NCBI GenBank assembly: GCA_028278025.1
Contig: JANQFE010000037.1
Span: 1 to 35,716 of the forward strand
Reading direction: 5' to 3'
DNA length: 35,716 bases
Origin: Thermodesulfobacteriota bacterium
GTDB taxonomy: Bacteria > Desulfobacterota > WTBG01 > CAIYCZ01 > CAIRTM01
Each line of letters starts with the position of its first letter. The stretch's first letter is position 1. This document shows positions 25,115-33,085 of the stretch, in pieces. A program made the translations under genes and the position numbers. Under the pieces are notes generated by a model. It was given only the letters and a program-made list of their open reading frames with translations, was not told the DNA's origin and made no database searches.

Positions 25115-26447
25115 CGTTTATGAATCGTGGCATAACATTCACAGGCCCGTGAATGGTCTTTCCTCCATTAACATCAATATCTTCGAGTTTATAGTAGTAG
25201 ATCTTCCGGTTCTGCACATTGTCATCAACAAACTCATACTCAGTACCTTCGGTGGGTGAACCTTCTGCAGGGATCAGCTCTTCATTAATGCAAATGTACT
25301 CGCCGTCTTCGGAATCCGCGCGGTACAGGTTGAACCCGGTGTTGTCTACCTCGGAAGAGGTTTCCCATGTAATAATAACGCTGCCTGATTGAGGAACTGC
25401 ATCGAGGGACGACAAGGCGATCAGGTTTGTCTCTGGGCCGCGCACAGCACGCACATAATGCACCACCGTCTTGATGCTGCCAAAGTAGAAATCCACCCAG
25501 CCCAGATCAAAGTGCACGGGCCAGGCTTTGTTGCTGTATTTACCGGGGACCGATGTGGACGTCCAGAAGAAGTCGGCAGGGGTGTCGGGGAAAAAGGCAG
25601 TGTCTATACTGGGGCCGTATTGCGTGTAGTCAACAATGGATTGCAGCTCATTTACGTTGGGCAGTCGCCAGTCATCATGCCCGGCAAGCACCAGACTTTC
25701 ACAGTATGCCAGAGCTTGTTGCCAGCCCATTGTCTGGACAGGGAAGCTCTGCTGCCACATAAGCCCTGTTGCTGTATCCGTAACGGTTCCATCCCCGTTA
25801 TCCACAAAACCGTTGTCCATGACGGTGATCTCTCCACGCACACCCATTACACCGTCACCCTCTTTAATAAAGTTATACTCATAGCCGGTCTGAGTCTGGA
25901 CATAGTAGGGGCCGTACGTGGCGGACGGGTCAGGTGTGGACGTCCAATAGTAGAGCGTTATATACGGGAAGTAGAAGGGGTCCACAGCCGGCTCAATTCT
26001 TCCCCTGTCAACAATGTAGGATAGCTCCTTAATGGTTGGCAGCCGCCAGTCGTCAAATCCACCGAAAACAGCGCTGTTGAGTGCCGAAATATGAACAGAC
26101 TGGGCATCCTCCGGACCGTACTGATTATCCTTGTCATGGATAGTGCCATCATCGGTCTTGCACTCCCAGATAAGACCCAAAACATTATCGCGCACCATAG
26201 CCCAGGAGGGGGCCCCGTCGGGCAGGTCATTGCCGGACGCATCAAGTTTGGTAAACGCACGAGAGCCGATGCTGTAGTTGGCATCCTGGCCGTAAAACGG
26301 CTCGCCCGGCGGGGGACAGGTGATCACACTGGCATTATCATAACAGAGCACCTGACCCGTCTCAGGAACCGACCAGGCGTGGACATTCAAGGAAGGTCCG
26401 CACACAACAGCCAAACTAAATAGGCAAAAAAGAATATTTTTTTTCAT
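25104..26447 (-). CDS. Secreted DUF1566 (Lcl-like) protein with FN3-like C-terminus
   Basis: This 447-residue protein has a signal peptide (ending NVHAWS). Two DUF1566 domains follow, each with the hallmark DDWRLPT/DDWRLPN, ELSYIVD/ELQSIVDY, and YWTSTP/FWTSTS words and a VRAVRG end. The C-terminal region from about 350 is an FN3-like module (SGSVIITWETSSEVDNTGFN, then YYYKLEDIDVNGGKTIHGPV) often found on secreted proteins of Desulfobacterota-like bacteria. The function is unknown; the DUF1566 fold is lectin-like and extracellular. I chose the ATG at 26447 because GGAG lies seven bases upstream. A good sigma-70 promoter precedes it. A TolB-like remnant follows. Confidence 0.85.
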   Translation of the reverse strand: MKKNILFCLFSLAVVCGPSLNVHAWSVPETGQVLCYDNASVITCPPPGEPFYGQDANYSIGSRAFTKLDASGNDLPDGAPSWAMVRDNVLGLIWECKTDDGTIHDKDNQYGPEDAQSVHISALNSAVFGGFDDWRLPTIKELSYIVDRGRIEPAVDPFYFPYITLYYWTSTPDPSATYGPYYVQTQTGYEYNFIKEGDGVMGVRGEITVMDNGFVDNGDGTVTDTATGLMWQQSFPVQTMGWQQALAYCESLVLAGHDDWRLPNVNELQSIVDYTQYGPSIDTAFFPDTPADFFWTSTSVPGKYSNKAWPVHFDLGWVDFYFGSIKTVVHYVRAVRGPETNLIALSSLDAVPQSGSVIITWETSSEVDNTGFNLYRADSEDGEYICINEELIPAEGSPTEGTEYEFVDDNVQNRKIYYYKLEDIDVNGGKTIHGPVNVMPRFINVGG

Positions 26448-26495
26448 ACATCCGCTCCGCATGAATAGGATTTTAGATTATTTTATATGTAGTAT

Positions 26496-26524
26496 ATAAT
26501 ACTAGACAGAAAAAATCCGGTCAA
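26496..26524 (-). promoter_or_regulatory. Sigma-70 promoter of the DUF1566 gene
   Basis: On the minus strand TTGACC (26519-26524) and TATTAT (26496-26501) are separated by exactly 17 bases, each matching five of six consensus bases. The predicted start is near 26489, about 40 bases before the ATG. Confidence 0.65.
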
Positions 26525-26716
26525 TAAAAAGATATTAAAACAATTGAAATATATTGATTAATAAAAACTTGTTTTGGGATGAGTTAAGTATAGGTCGGGT
26601 GCACTTGTATGTCAATAAAAAAGCTGTCACAAGATATGGGCCGTGGCCGTCTTGAGAATAATTGGTGACTGCTCAAGGTTGTTTAGAAATGTGGGGTCTT
26701 TATAAATTCTTTTCTA

Positions 26717-27379
26717 TTAGGTATCTACGGATGGATTACGAACAAACTTTTCCCAATGTCTGGAACTATTACGCCACCAGAATATACCAAAACCTATTCC
26801 TCCCAATATAAATATTGATGATAAAAATGCAGTTTTCTCAATGAATAGTCCAAACAAAACCAATCCACCTGCTAGCAGATAACCTCTACGCACCCCCTTT
26901 ATTCTTAAGGCTACAATATCATTATTATTGATGATATTTTTTTTATTTTCGCTACGAAATCGAATTTTACCGGAATCATCCTCTCGGGTGCGCCCATAAA
27001 ACATAAAAGCATTATAATTATTTTGCGCTTGCTCATATATAGATTTAACTTCTTCCTCTTCTCTTTCATTCTCAGGTAAATTCTCGTATAAAGCAATTGC
27101 TTCACTATACAGTTCAAGCACCTTTTTAACTTTATTATATTCTTCATCAGAGATTGTTGAACCATCTCTACTGTTAAAATTGTTTTTCAACCAAATACTA
27201 GTTGCATAATTCGTGAGCACTCCTACTTTTAAATTCTGTGGAGGATTATAATTTAAAGAATTCTCAAATTCTTGTATTGCTAAATCATATTCTCCTTGTT
27301 GGCCAGCATCTATTCCATTATTTGAATGTACAATTGCTTTTTGAATTTCATCGTTACGATCCGTTCTTGTTTCCTCCAT
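26717..27379 (-). CDS. Hypothetical TPR-like protein with C-terminal membrane segments
   Basis: I do not recognise a named family. The 220-residue protein has TPR-like helices at about 10-125 (NNGIDAGQQGEYDLAIQEFE, then KKVLELYSEAIALYENLPEN), a polar linker rich in Asn (KKNIINNNDIVALR), and two hydrophobic segments at about 165-200, so the TPR part is probably cytoplasmic and tail-anchored. The gene is AT-rich compared with the Bat or AOR genes, which with its neighbours suggests acquired DNA. GGGGG lies seven bases before the ATG. It is divergent from the small zinc-finger gene across 289 bases. Confidence 0.65.
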   Translation of the reverse strand: MEETRTDRNDEIQKAIVHSNNGIDAGQQGEYDLAIQEFENSLNYNPPQNLKVGVLTNYATSIWLKNNFNSRDGSTISDEEYNKVKKVLELYSEAIALYENLPENEREEEEVKSIYEQAQNNYNAFMFYGRTREDDSGKIRFRSENKKNIINNNDIVALRIKGVRRGYLLAGGLVLFGLFIEKTAFLSSIFILGGIGFGIFWWRNSSRHWEKFVRNPSVDT

Positions 27380-27611
27380 AACTATTCCCCCTTTATTTGC
27401 GAAAATTAATAATTAATTCTATTAGAAATCTTTATTTATGTGAGCAAGGCTTAGTCAAACAGCCGAGAGCTTCTCTTTCATAGGGCTGCAACTTATAGAA
27501 TGTAAAAAAACAGCAATTCACCTTGGGGTTTACCCCATGAAGCCGGTTCAGTTTAAAATATCTGAAACTGATAAATTTATCCATAAATTTTAGCTATAGT
27601 TAATATTTAAA

Positions 27612-27640
27612 TTGAAAACAATTATTAAATGATATACTAT
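27612..27640 (+). promoter_or_regulatory. Possible sigma-70 promoter of the small zinc-finger gene
   Basis: TTGAAA (27612-27617) and TACTAT (27635-27640) are separated by 17 bases and lie about 30 bases before the ATG at 27669. The surrounding DNA is very AT-rich, which lowers specificity. I see nothing else in the 289-base gap between 27380 and 27668. Confidence 0.45.
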
Positions 27641-27668
27641 AAAAATTTACTTTTAAGGATTATATATT

Positions 27669-27809
27669 ATGTCATGTCCAATTTGCAAAGGGAAAAAAAT
27701 TATTGAATGTCCAACTTGTAAGGGTAAAGGGAAAATTTATGGAGTCCTAACGGATTCAAAATGTTCCAATTGTAAAGGCACAGGGAAAGTTAAATGTAGC
27801 TGTGCTTAA
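27669..27809 (+). CDS. 46-residue DnaJ-type zinc-finger miniprotein (CXXCXGXG)
   Basis: This short gene encodes 46 residues with four cysteine pairs: C3/C6 (CPICKG), C14/C17 (CPTCKGKG), C32/C35 (CSNCKGTG) and C43/C45 (CSC). Two match the CXXCXGXG repeat of the DnaJ cysteine-rich domain exactly, and the layout suggests two zinc sites. It lacks a J-domain and everything else of DnaJ. AAGGA lies nine bases before the ATG and a possible promoter precedes it. Similar small zinc-ribbon proteins of this type exist as standalone genes, but their role is unknown; protein or RNA binding is plausible. It is the only plus-strand gene in its surroundings and is convergent with the fosA-like gene. Confidence 0.75.
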   Translation: MSCPICKGKKIIECPTCKGKGKIYGVLTDSKCSNCKGTGKVKCSCA

Positions 27810-27925
27810 TATGTTCTATTGCTGCACAGGCGGTGAGTTTATAGGTTCCAACTGTCCCTATTTATCTATTTATCCTAAGATCTTTTTTCCATAAGACACT
27901 ATTAGATGCAGATATATTAGACTAT

Positions 27926-28333
27926 TCAGTAATACTGGAACGTATCCCAAGGATTGTCCTGCATTTCTTTTAGTCGTGATTGTAAATCCCCAACATGTAT
28001 TTCAAATTTATGTCCATCAGGATCGAGAAAATAAAAAGAATCTCCTTCAGATTTATTCTCAGACCATTCTACACATCCATAATCTAAGAGTTGAGATTTT
28101 AATACTTGAAAATCAAAACTGGTGCAACTGAATGCAATATGAGAATAATCTGGTCGCTTAACTCCTGACACTCTTGAGTCCTGATTGAGAGCAATCCAGG
28201 TTTCTCCCGTGGTAAGATATGCCCCGTTTTTCCATTTTACGACTGGCCTTAAGCCCAATACCTCCTTATAGAATTCAAAGGATACCTCGATATTCTTTAC
28301 TGCAAATGTAATATGATTAATTCCTTTTACCAT
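27926..28333 (-). CDS. fosA: FosA-like VOC metalloenzyme (glutathione or thiol transferase)
   Basis: FosA opens the epoxide of fosfomycin with glutathione in a metal-dependent reaction. This 135-residue VOC protein follows FosA along its whole length: GINHITFAV with His7, YSHIAFS with His65, and the C-terminal HKFEIHVGDLQSRL with Glu111 as the third metal ligand. The segment NKSEGDSFYFLDPDGHK keeps the fosfomycin-contact residues expected at Lys94, Ser99 and Tyr101, and Arg120 is present. AGGA is seven bases before the ATG. It stands alone between the miniprotein and a cassette-like unit. Activity on fosfomycin is plausible but VOC relatives have many substrates; such fos-like genes also occur in unexposed environmental bacteria. 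Confidence 0.78.
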   Translation of the reverse strand: MVKGINHITFAVKNIEVSFEFYKEVLGLRPVVKWKNGAYLTTGETWIALNQDSRVSGVKRPDYSHIAFSCTSFDFQVLKSQLLDYGCVEWSENKSEGDSFYFLDPDGHKFEIHVGDLQSRLKEMQDNPWDTFQYY

Positions 28334-28384
28334 CTTTAATTCCTGTTTTTCTCCTATTTATCTTTTGTTGTGTGATAGTTTGTA

Positions 28385-28435
28385 GATCATTTTCAATCCG
28401 TTAATGGTGGGTTTCACCCACCCTACAGGCTAATT
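28385..28435. repeat. Intergenic repeat family 3, copy 2
   Basis: This shorter copy shares GATCATTTTCAAT, GTTAATGGTGGGTTT and the 3' CAGGCTAATT with the other two copies. GGTGGGT (28406-28412) pairs with ACCCACC (28416-28422). From here to 28604 I see no supported gene. Confidence 0.7.
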
Positions 28436-28604
28436 AAGATTACGTAAGTTATCAGTTGTTAATGGGCGCTGTTGTCCCTAGTGTACTGCTTAAAGCTTCA
28501 TCAGGGCTAATATTGTCAAAAATTATATTTTTTCTCATAATCTTCTGAAAACCGAACACCGACATCACCCGCCGCTTCCCGGATGTCGTATATAAAATGA
28601 ATGT

Positions 28605-28669
28605 GCCATAAGCACAGAACTAGAATCCACCGGGCGCGATTTGCGGTCGGGTGAATGTGCTTGTTATGC
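28605..28669. other. attC-like integron recombination site
   Basis: This 65-base imperfect palindrome ends on the plus strand in GTTATGC, one base off the GTTRRRY core. AAGCACA and TGTGCTT pair near the outside, and CACC-CG/CGGTG pair further in. The opposite end reads ATGGC and has lost the AAC/GTT part of its core. On the minus strand the stop codon TAA of the neighbouring ORF lies inside GCATAAC, exactly as in many gene cassettes. Confidence 0.45.
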
Positions 28670-29196
28670 ATCCCATAGCTGTTCAATTTCAATTAACGAG
28701 CATCCCAGTTCTGAACTAGCCGCCCTAAGCCCCCTGATAATTTGCAGATATAGCGTGTGGCTGGAAATGTCCTTGATCTTTGTAACCACATGAGTGTCGC
28801 TCAGGATTTTCTGGTTGCTTTTGAATCTCCGATTCACGCCCCTCCACAAACCTGAGTCTATGGGTGGGTGGAGAACGTTTCTTATTCCTTCCCGGCCCCT
28901 TCACCAACATAGCAATAAGTTTTTAAATATACGTTAACAATTTTCGCAGCCCATCCATACTGGTTAGCAAGCTTCGGTGTTGCATTCACAAGAGCATCAA
29001 GTATTTCTTTGTGCCACTTCTCAAACGTCTCTTGCAGGATAACTCCTTTTGAAGAATCGAGAACCTGAGTGAAGTCGATATCGTCAATGAGCGGATATAT
29101 GTCTTCACGACTCTTGAGCGGTGCCCTTGATCGCAATGCTGATAAAGCATTCCATCTGGAATAGGACTTCAATATTGCCTGTCTTTGTGGTGTCAA
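28664..29196 (-). pseudogene. Cassette-like hypothetical gene broken by a single frameshift
   Basis: Two minus-strand frames join into one protein of about 175 residues. The first part starts at a TTG at 29196, seven bases after AGGAGG, and reads to a stop at 28882 (..GWAAKIVNVYLKTYCYVGE). The second continues with IRNVLHPPIDSGLWRG and RFKSNQKILSDTHVVTKIKD, ending IEIEQLWDA at 28664. One base missing in the GGGG run near 28895 would account for the break. I recall similar cassette-type hypothetical proteins carrying both halves in one frame, but I cannot name a family. An error in the G-run is as likely as a real mutation. The unit fits tightly between two attC-like structures. Confidence 0.6.
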
Positions 29197-29213
29197 ACGA
29201 CTCCCTCCTAAAT

Positions 29214-29361
29214 GCATAATGCCGAGTTGAGCGGAACCCCGACTTGGTTTAGAAAAATGCTTTAGTATTTTTCTAAACCAACCAAGGGGCGGTAGTCCCG
29301 CCGAAAGCGGGATTTCACGCGCGGCGGCTTTTTGCCGTCGCTGTGTAAGCATTTGTTGGCC
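29214..29361. other. Structured 148-bp region, second attC-like candidate
   Basis: This region packs three hairpins: TTGGTTTAGAAAAAT with a perfect 15-base complement (29244-29281), TCCCGC/GCGGGA around CGAAA (29296-29312), and GCGGCGGC/GCCGTCGC around five T (29321-29341). Its ends are GCATAAT and GTTGGC, loosely like attC cores. The apparent coding start at 29352 in this region is an artefact of translating it. It may be an attC site interrupted by a palindrome, or a terminator complex of the gene ending at 29364. Confidence 0.4.
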
Positions 29362-29363
29362 CT

Positions 29364-30419
29364 TTAAAATAGTTCAATCATTTCTATATAATCTTCCTTG
29401 CTGATTTCTTTTTCAGTTTTATCAAACCTCATTGGGCGAAAAATTTGTATTTTTTTAGTTTTGAGTGGAATTGAAAAAGTTGCAATACGTCCACTTTTTG
29501 AATTAATAATTTCGGATTGTCCCACAGTACAAGTTAATTTTGTTCCAAAATCATCATATTCATCAGATTTGTAATATTTTTGAAAGATTTCGGCAATCAT
29601 GCCATTCATTGACAATAATAAATACGGGGTGGATGTCTGATACCCAATCCTAAGCCAATCTAACAACTCAACATCGCTATAAATACCTTTGTTTTCATAG
29701 AAATCAGTATAGAGGAAAGTGTTAAAGCCGTGTCCGATCTTCATTAAAATGAAGTCTATTGTTTTATCATCTGAAATCCATTTGAGAATGTTTTTAGCTG
29801 GAGCACGGTTAATAATTTTGCTAATTTTGCTAAGGAATATGGTTAAAAATACTTTTTTAAATGTTACGTCATTATGTTTTACATCATCTGATGATAATAT
29901 ATCTATCCCTTCTTTTTTACATATATTTAGAAAATTTGTTCTTTTAACTTTCTGATTTAGAACTCTTTGAAATATAGCTTCTTCTTCGCCACTAATTAAT
30001 TCGTTAAGCTTTAATGCGCAGCTATTGATTTTTGATTCTTTAAATAGCTCCCCAATAAATATGAAAGGATAATTTTCTTCTGGATTTTCCTTAAAAAATT
30101 TATCGATAATTCTTGAATCTATATCCTTGTCAATAAGTACAGCAATTTTAACATCAGCTTTTGTTTTATCTAAAATACGTAGATCTCTGGTAACTTGAGT
30201 ATGTGAGGCAAACACTTCAAAAAGGACCTTCCTGCCGTTAAATTCAAATAATAAAAGGTCATTACGCCCACCAGCTAGCCCTTGCGCTTCTTTTATTGGA
30301 TGATAATCTGGAAATATTTTAGCAATAATTTCGACAAGCCTATCCTCAACAATGCCATGAAGTCTCTTTGCCTTTCTTTCTTTTAACACCCAATCTTCAA
30401 ATTCTTGTTTCTTATTCAT
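29364..30419 (-). CDS. Hypothetical protein with possible PD-(D/E)XK nuclease-like N-terminus
   Basis: I do not recognise a named family for this 351-residue protein. The N-terminal part has a region reading GGRNDLLLFEFNGRKVLFEV, in which Asp and a following Glu after two beta strands resemble a PD-(D/E)XK nuclease core, although the expected Lys is not clear (EVFAS). The C-terminal half is helical with no recognised motif. The coding DNA is strongly AT-rich, unlike the AOR or Bat genes, suggesting horizontal transfer. I chose the ATG at 30419; the frame is open to a TTG at 30440. Operator-like repeats lie directly upstream. A defence or mobile-element role is possible but not shown. Confidence 0.6.
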   Translation of the reverse strand: MNKKQEFEDWVLKERKAKRLHGIVEDRLVEIIAKIFPDYHPIKEAQGLAGGRNDLLLFEFNGRKVLFEVFASHTQVTRDLRILDKTKADVKIAVLIDKDIDSRIIDKFFKENPEENYPFIFIGELFKESKINSCALKLNELISGEEEAIFQRVLNQKVKRTNFLNICKKEGIDILSSDDVKHNDVTFKKVFLTIFLSKISKIINRAPAKNILKWISDDKTIDFILMKIGHGFNTFLYTDFYENKGIYSDVELLDWLRIGYQTSTPYLLLSMNGMIAEIFQKYYKSDEYDDFGTKLTCTVGQSEIINSKSGRIATFSIPLKTKKIQIFRPMRFDKTEKEISKEDYIEMIELF

Positions 30420-30448
30420 TATATTTTTCTTCAAGGCCAATGTTTAAA

Positions 30449-30506
30449 AAGAATTATTTCTATCATATTGATAAAAACAAGAAATAATTCTTACATATTG
30501 ATAAAA
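30449..30506. promoter_or_regulatory. Operator-like repeat array upstream of the nuclease-like gene
   Basis: AAGAATTATTTCT (30449-30461) and AGAAATAATTCTT (30480-30492) are perfect 13-base inverted repeats. CATATTGATAAAA occurs twice as a direct repeat (30464-30476 and 30494-30506), exactly 30 bases apart. The array begins 30 bases before the chosen ATG, where a repressor site could block transcription. Confidence 0.5.
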
Positions 30507-30729
30507 TATTGAAGTTTTACATTTAATAATAGGGTGAAAAAGGTCATGTGGGGTTTCCTTCAACCCAGCCGCCTCCTTTTGCGCCCCTGTTTTTCTACCA
30601 AGTCTGCAGAATTCTGTGAGAAATGATTTGTGTTATTCAGCTATATAAAAATTATTAGCTTTTTTCAAGCAAATTATTGTAAGGAATCGAACAGAAGATA
30701 TTTGTTGTGCCTGTTATCGAGTAAATTTT

Positions 30730-30808
30730 GTAGGGTGGGTGCAGCACAAGCGACCCCCCGATCATTTCCAATCTATTGATGGCGGGTTTCCTCACCCTGC
30801 CTGCTAAT
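30730..30808. repeat. Intergenic repeat family 3, copy 3
   Basis: This copy has both the left part (GTGGGTGCAGCA), shared with copy 1, and the right part (GCCTGCTAATT), close to copy 2. It abuts the stop codon of the GspE-like gene. Between it and the operator array (30507-30729) I see no gene. Confidence 0.7.
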
Positions 30809-33085
30809 TCATGCCGTTACCTTGCGGAGCTGCAGCAGGTCTGTTTGCCCCTGTAAAACCTTTGCTATGCCGTCCTGCACGAGTGTGCGCATTCCCTGCT
30901 GAACGGCACATGTGCGAATAGTGGCGATATCATTTTTTTGTATAATCAATTTTTTTATTTCCGGTGTAGCGACCAAAAGCTCATGGACTCCTGTGCGACC
31001 TTTGTATCCTGTTTTACCACAGCGTTTGCAGCCGACCGGTTTGAAAAGCTTACCTTCTGCCTGCACAATGTTATCTTTATCAGAATACTCCGACCCATGG
31101 GCTTTAATCAGCTGTTCATACTCTTCATCAGATGGTGTATAGGGCTGCTTACAATCATTGCACAGGGTACGTACAAGCCGCTGGGCAAGGATACCCAGCA
31201 GGGCATCCGCAAAGTTGAAGGGATCAAGTCCGAAATCAAGCAGACGGGTAATAGTCTCAGGGGCGGAATTGGTATGCAGCGTGGAAAAGACAAGATGCCC
31301 TGTAAGTGAAGCTTCAATGCCGATACGCGCTGTCTCCCTGTCCCGCATCTCCCCAATGAGAATCACATCCGGGTCGGCCCGCAGAAAGGCCCGCATGGCA
31401 GCAGCAAAATCAAGTCCTATTTTAGGTGCAACCTGCACCTGCTGCAAACCTTTCTGGGTGATCTCAACCGGGTCTTCTGCAGTCCAGATCTTGCGATCAG
31501 TCGTATTTATATGATCCAGAACAGCGTGCAGCGTTGTCGTCTTTCCGGAACCTGTAGGGCCGACCACCAGCACCATACCATGCGGTTTTGCAATCATTTT
31601 TTTTATATGCTTTTCATTATGTCCGGAAAAATTCAGTTTATTAAGCGGCAATACCCCCCCGGGCGCAAGCAGACGCAGCACAACACTTTCGCCATTGACC
31701 GTGGGAAGCGTGGCAACGCGAAGCTCAACAGGCTGACCGTTAGAGGTGGTAAATATTTTACCATCTTGCGGCCTGCGCCGCTCAGCGATGTCTAAATGTG
31801 AGATAATCTTTATCCGCGAAATAATGGCCCGAATATGTGAACCGGGGATTTGCAGTACAGTGCGGCATTCTCCGTCAACGCGCATGCGCACGCTCGCATT
31901 CTCGCTGCCTTTGCCGGGCTCAATATGTATATCCGAAGCACGCAATCGACGTGCATCAGCAATCAGCCGGTGTACTAACTGTACAACAGCCGGCTCGTCT
32001 TCGGTTATATCGGTTTTTAATTTATTCCCGGTCGGTTCTGGATCATCTCTGTCCAGACGCTCCACCAAGTCTGCAAGGTTGCAGTTAGCCTGGCCAAAGG
32101 CCGATCCCGAGCCTAAGCCAAGATAACGCAAAATATCCTCGGCAAAACCGACCCTGAATTCATAACTGCGTGCACCAAGCAACTGCTGTATCTCCAGGAT
32201 ACGTCCGGTGTCATTGGGGTTGTCAATAAGGATCACAACTCTTTCAGTGTCCAGGCTGATTGGAACCCATAGGTTGCGTCTGAGGTATGAAATCTTAAGT
32301 TTTTTAAGCAGTACGGCCGGGAGCATCAGTTCGGGATCATAGGCACAAAAGGGAACCTGATAATACCTTGCCAGGGATTCACCGACCTCTTCAGGAATCA
32401 ATTTGTCTTCGGTTACCAGAAGATAAGCAACAGATTTTTTTTCTTTTTCGGCCTTTAAAGCCAGCTCTGCCAGTCTTTTGGCGGTAGTTTTCTTACCGTG
32501 CACCAAATAGTCAAAGGGTCCATGGGTTGCCTGCAGATCATAGTGAAATTTTTGGGCTATCATGGTGGACAATTCTTTGGCAATACTCAGGTCTGTCTGA
32601 GTAAATACTGCGCCATTTTTTTTATTAATAATCTGTAGAACCCCCAGCAGCGTATCCTTACATTTAATGGGGACAATAACCATGGATTTGGTGCGGAAAC
32701 TGGAATCATGATCATAGCGGTGATCAAATGTTAATTTCGGATGAATACTTTGCAGTGCATCCCTGTCATAAACATCTGCAATGCACAGGGGCTGATGGGT
32801 GAGTGCAACGAAACTGGCAATAGAGGTAGGGTTGAGAGGCAGCCGGTATTCTTTTACTTCACCACCGGTTTTATATCTGGAGACAATTTCGCGCTCATTG
32901 CGCCCGCGCTGGTAAACTGTCAGACGTTCTGCTTCAAGCAGTTCCAGCAGTTCATGCTCAATATAAGGCAAAGCATCTTCAAAACTTCCATAGTCATGGA
33001 TAGTATGATAGAGCGAGTTTTTTATTTTTTGAAATTCTGGTGATTCCTGCGAACGTAATGAGTCCTGCCGACATAGCGCTTCCAT
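30809..33085 (-). CDS. GspE/PilB-type secretion ATPase with N-terminal GAF domain
   Basis: This 758-residue ATPase is of the type that powers type II secretion or type IV pilus assembly at the cytoplasmic membrane. Residues about 30-185 form a GAF domain (LLEAERLTVYQRG, SMVIVPIKCKDTLLGVLQII), an unusual regulatory addition. A GspE N-terminal-like domain follows (about 215-330). The ATPase has Walker A GPTGSGKTTT, the Asp box ADPDVILIGEMRD, the His box HLVFSTLHTN, and the zinc site CNDC with CKRCGKTG. AAGGAGAGG lies before the ATG. No other pilus or secretion gene is in the window, so it is an orphan here. The GAF domain may tie motor activity to a nucleotide or redox signal. Confidence 0.88.
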   Translation of the reverse strand: MEALCRQDSLRSQESPEFQKIKNSLYHTIHDYGSFEDALPYIEHELLELLEAERLTVYQRGRNEREIVSRYKTGGEVKEYRLPLNPTSIASFVALTHQPLCIADVYDRDALQSIHPKLTFDHRYDHDSSFRTKSMVIVPIKCKDTLLGVLQIINKKNGAVFTQTDLSIAKELSTMIAQKFHYDLQATHGPFDYLVHGKKTTAKRLAELALKAEKEKKSVAYLLVTEDKLIPEEVGESLARYYQVPFCAYDPELMLPAVLLKKLKISYLRRNLWVPISLDTERVVILIDNPNDTGRILEIQQLLGARSYEFRVGFAEDILRYLGLGSGSAFGQANCNLADLVERLDRDDPEPTGNKLKTDITEDEPAVVQLVHRLIADARRLRASDIHIEPGKGSENASVRMRVDGECRTVLQIPGSHIRAIISRIKIISHLDIAERRRPQDGKIFTTSNGQPVELRVATLPTVNGESVVLRLLAPGGVLPLNKLNFSGHNEKHIKKMIAKPHGMVLVVGPTGSGKTTTLHAVLDHINTTDRKIWTAEDPVEITQKGLQQVQVAPKIGLDFAAAMRAFLRADPDVILIGEMRDRETARIGIEASLTGHLVFSTLHTNSAPETITRLLDFGLDPFNFADALLGILAQRLVRTLCNDCKQPYTPSDEEYEQLIKAHGSEYSDKDNIVQAEGKLFKPVGCKRCGKTGYKGRTGVHELLVATPEIKKLIIQKNDIATIRTCAVQQGMRTLVQDGIAKVLQGQTDLLQLRKVTA

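Noticed and set aside
25389..26024. 211-codon plus-strand ORF
   Set aside because: Antisense to the DUF1566 gene, whose domains are clear; the opposite frame is open because of codon bias.
28452..28565. 37-codon minus-strand ORF after the attC-like site
   Set aside because: It has an ATG after GGCGGGTG, but composition and length are not distinguishable from chance and no motif is present.
26717..30440. Known defence system or toxin-antitoxin pair in the accessory stretch
   Set aside because: I could not identify any established pair of effector and partner; genes are on mixed strands with wide gaps.
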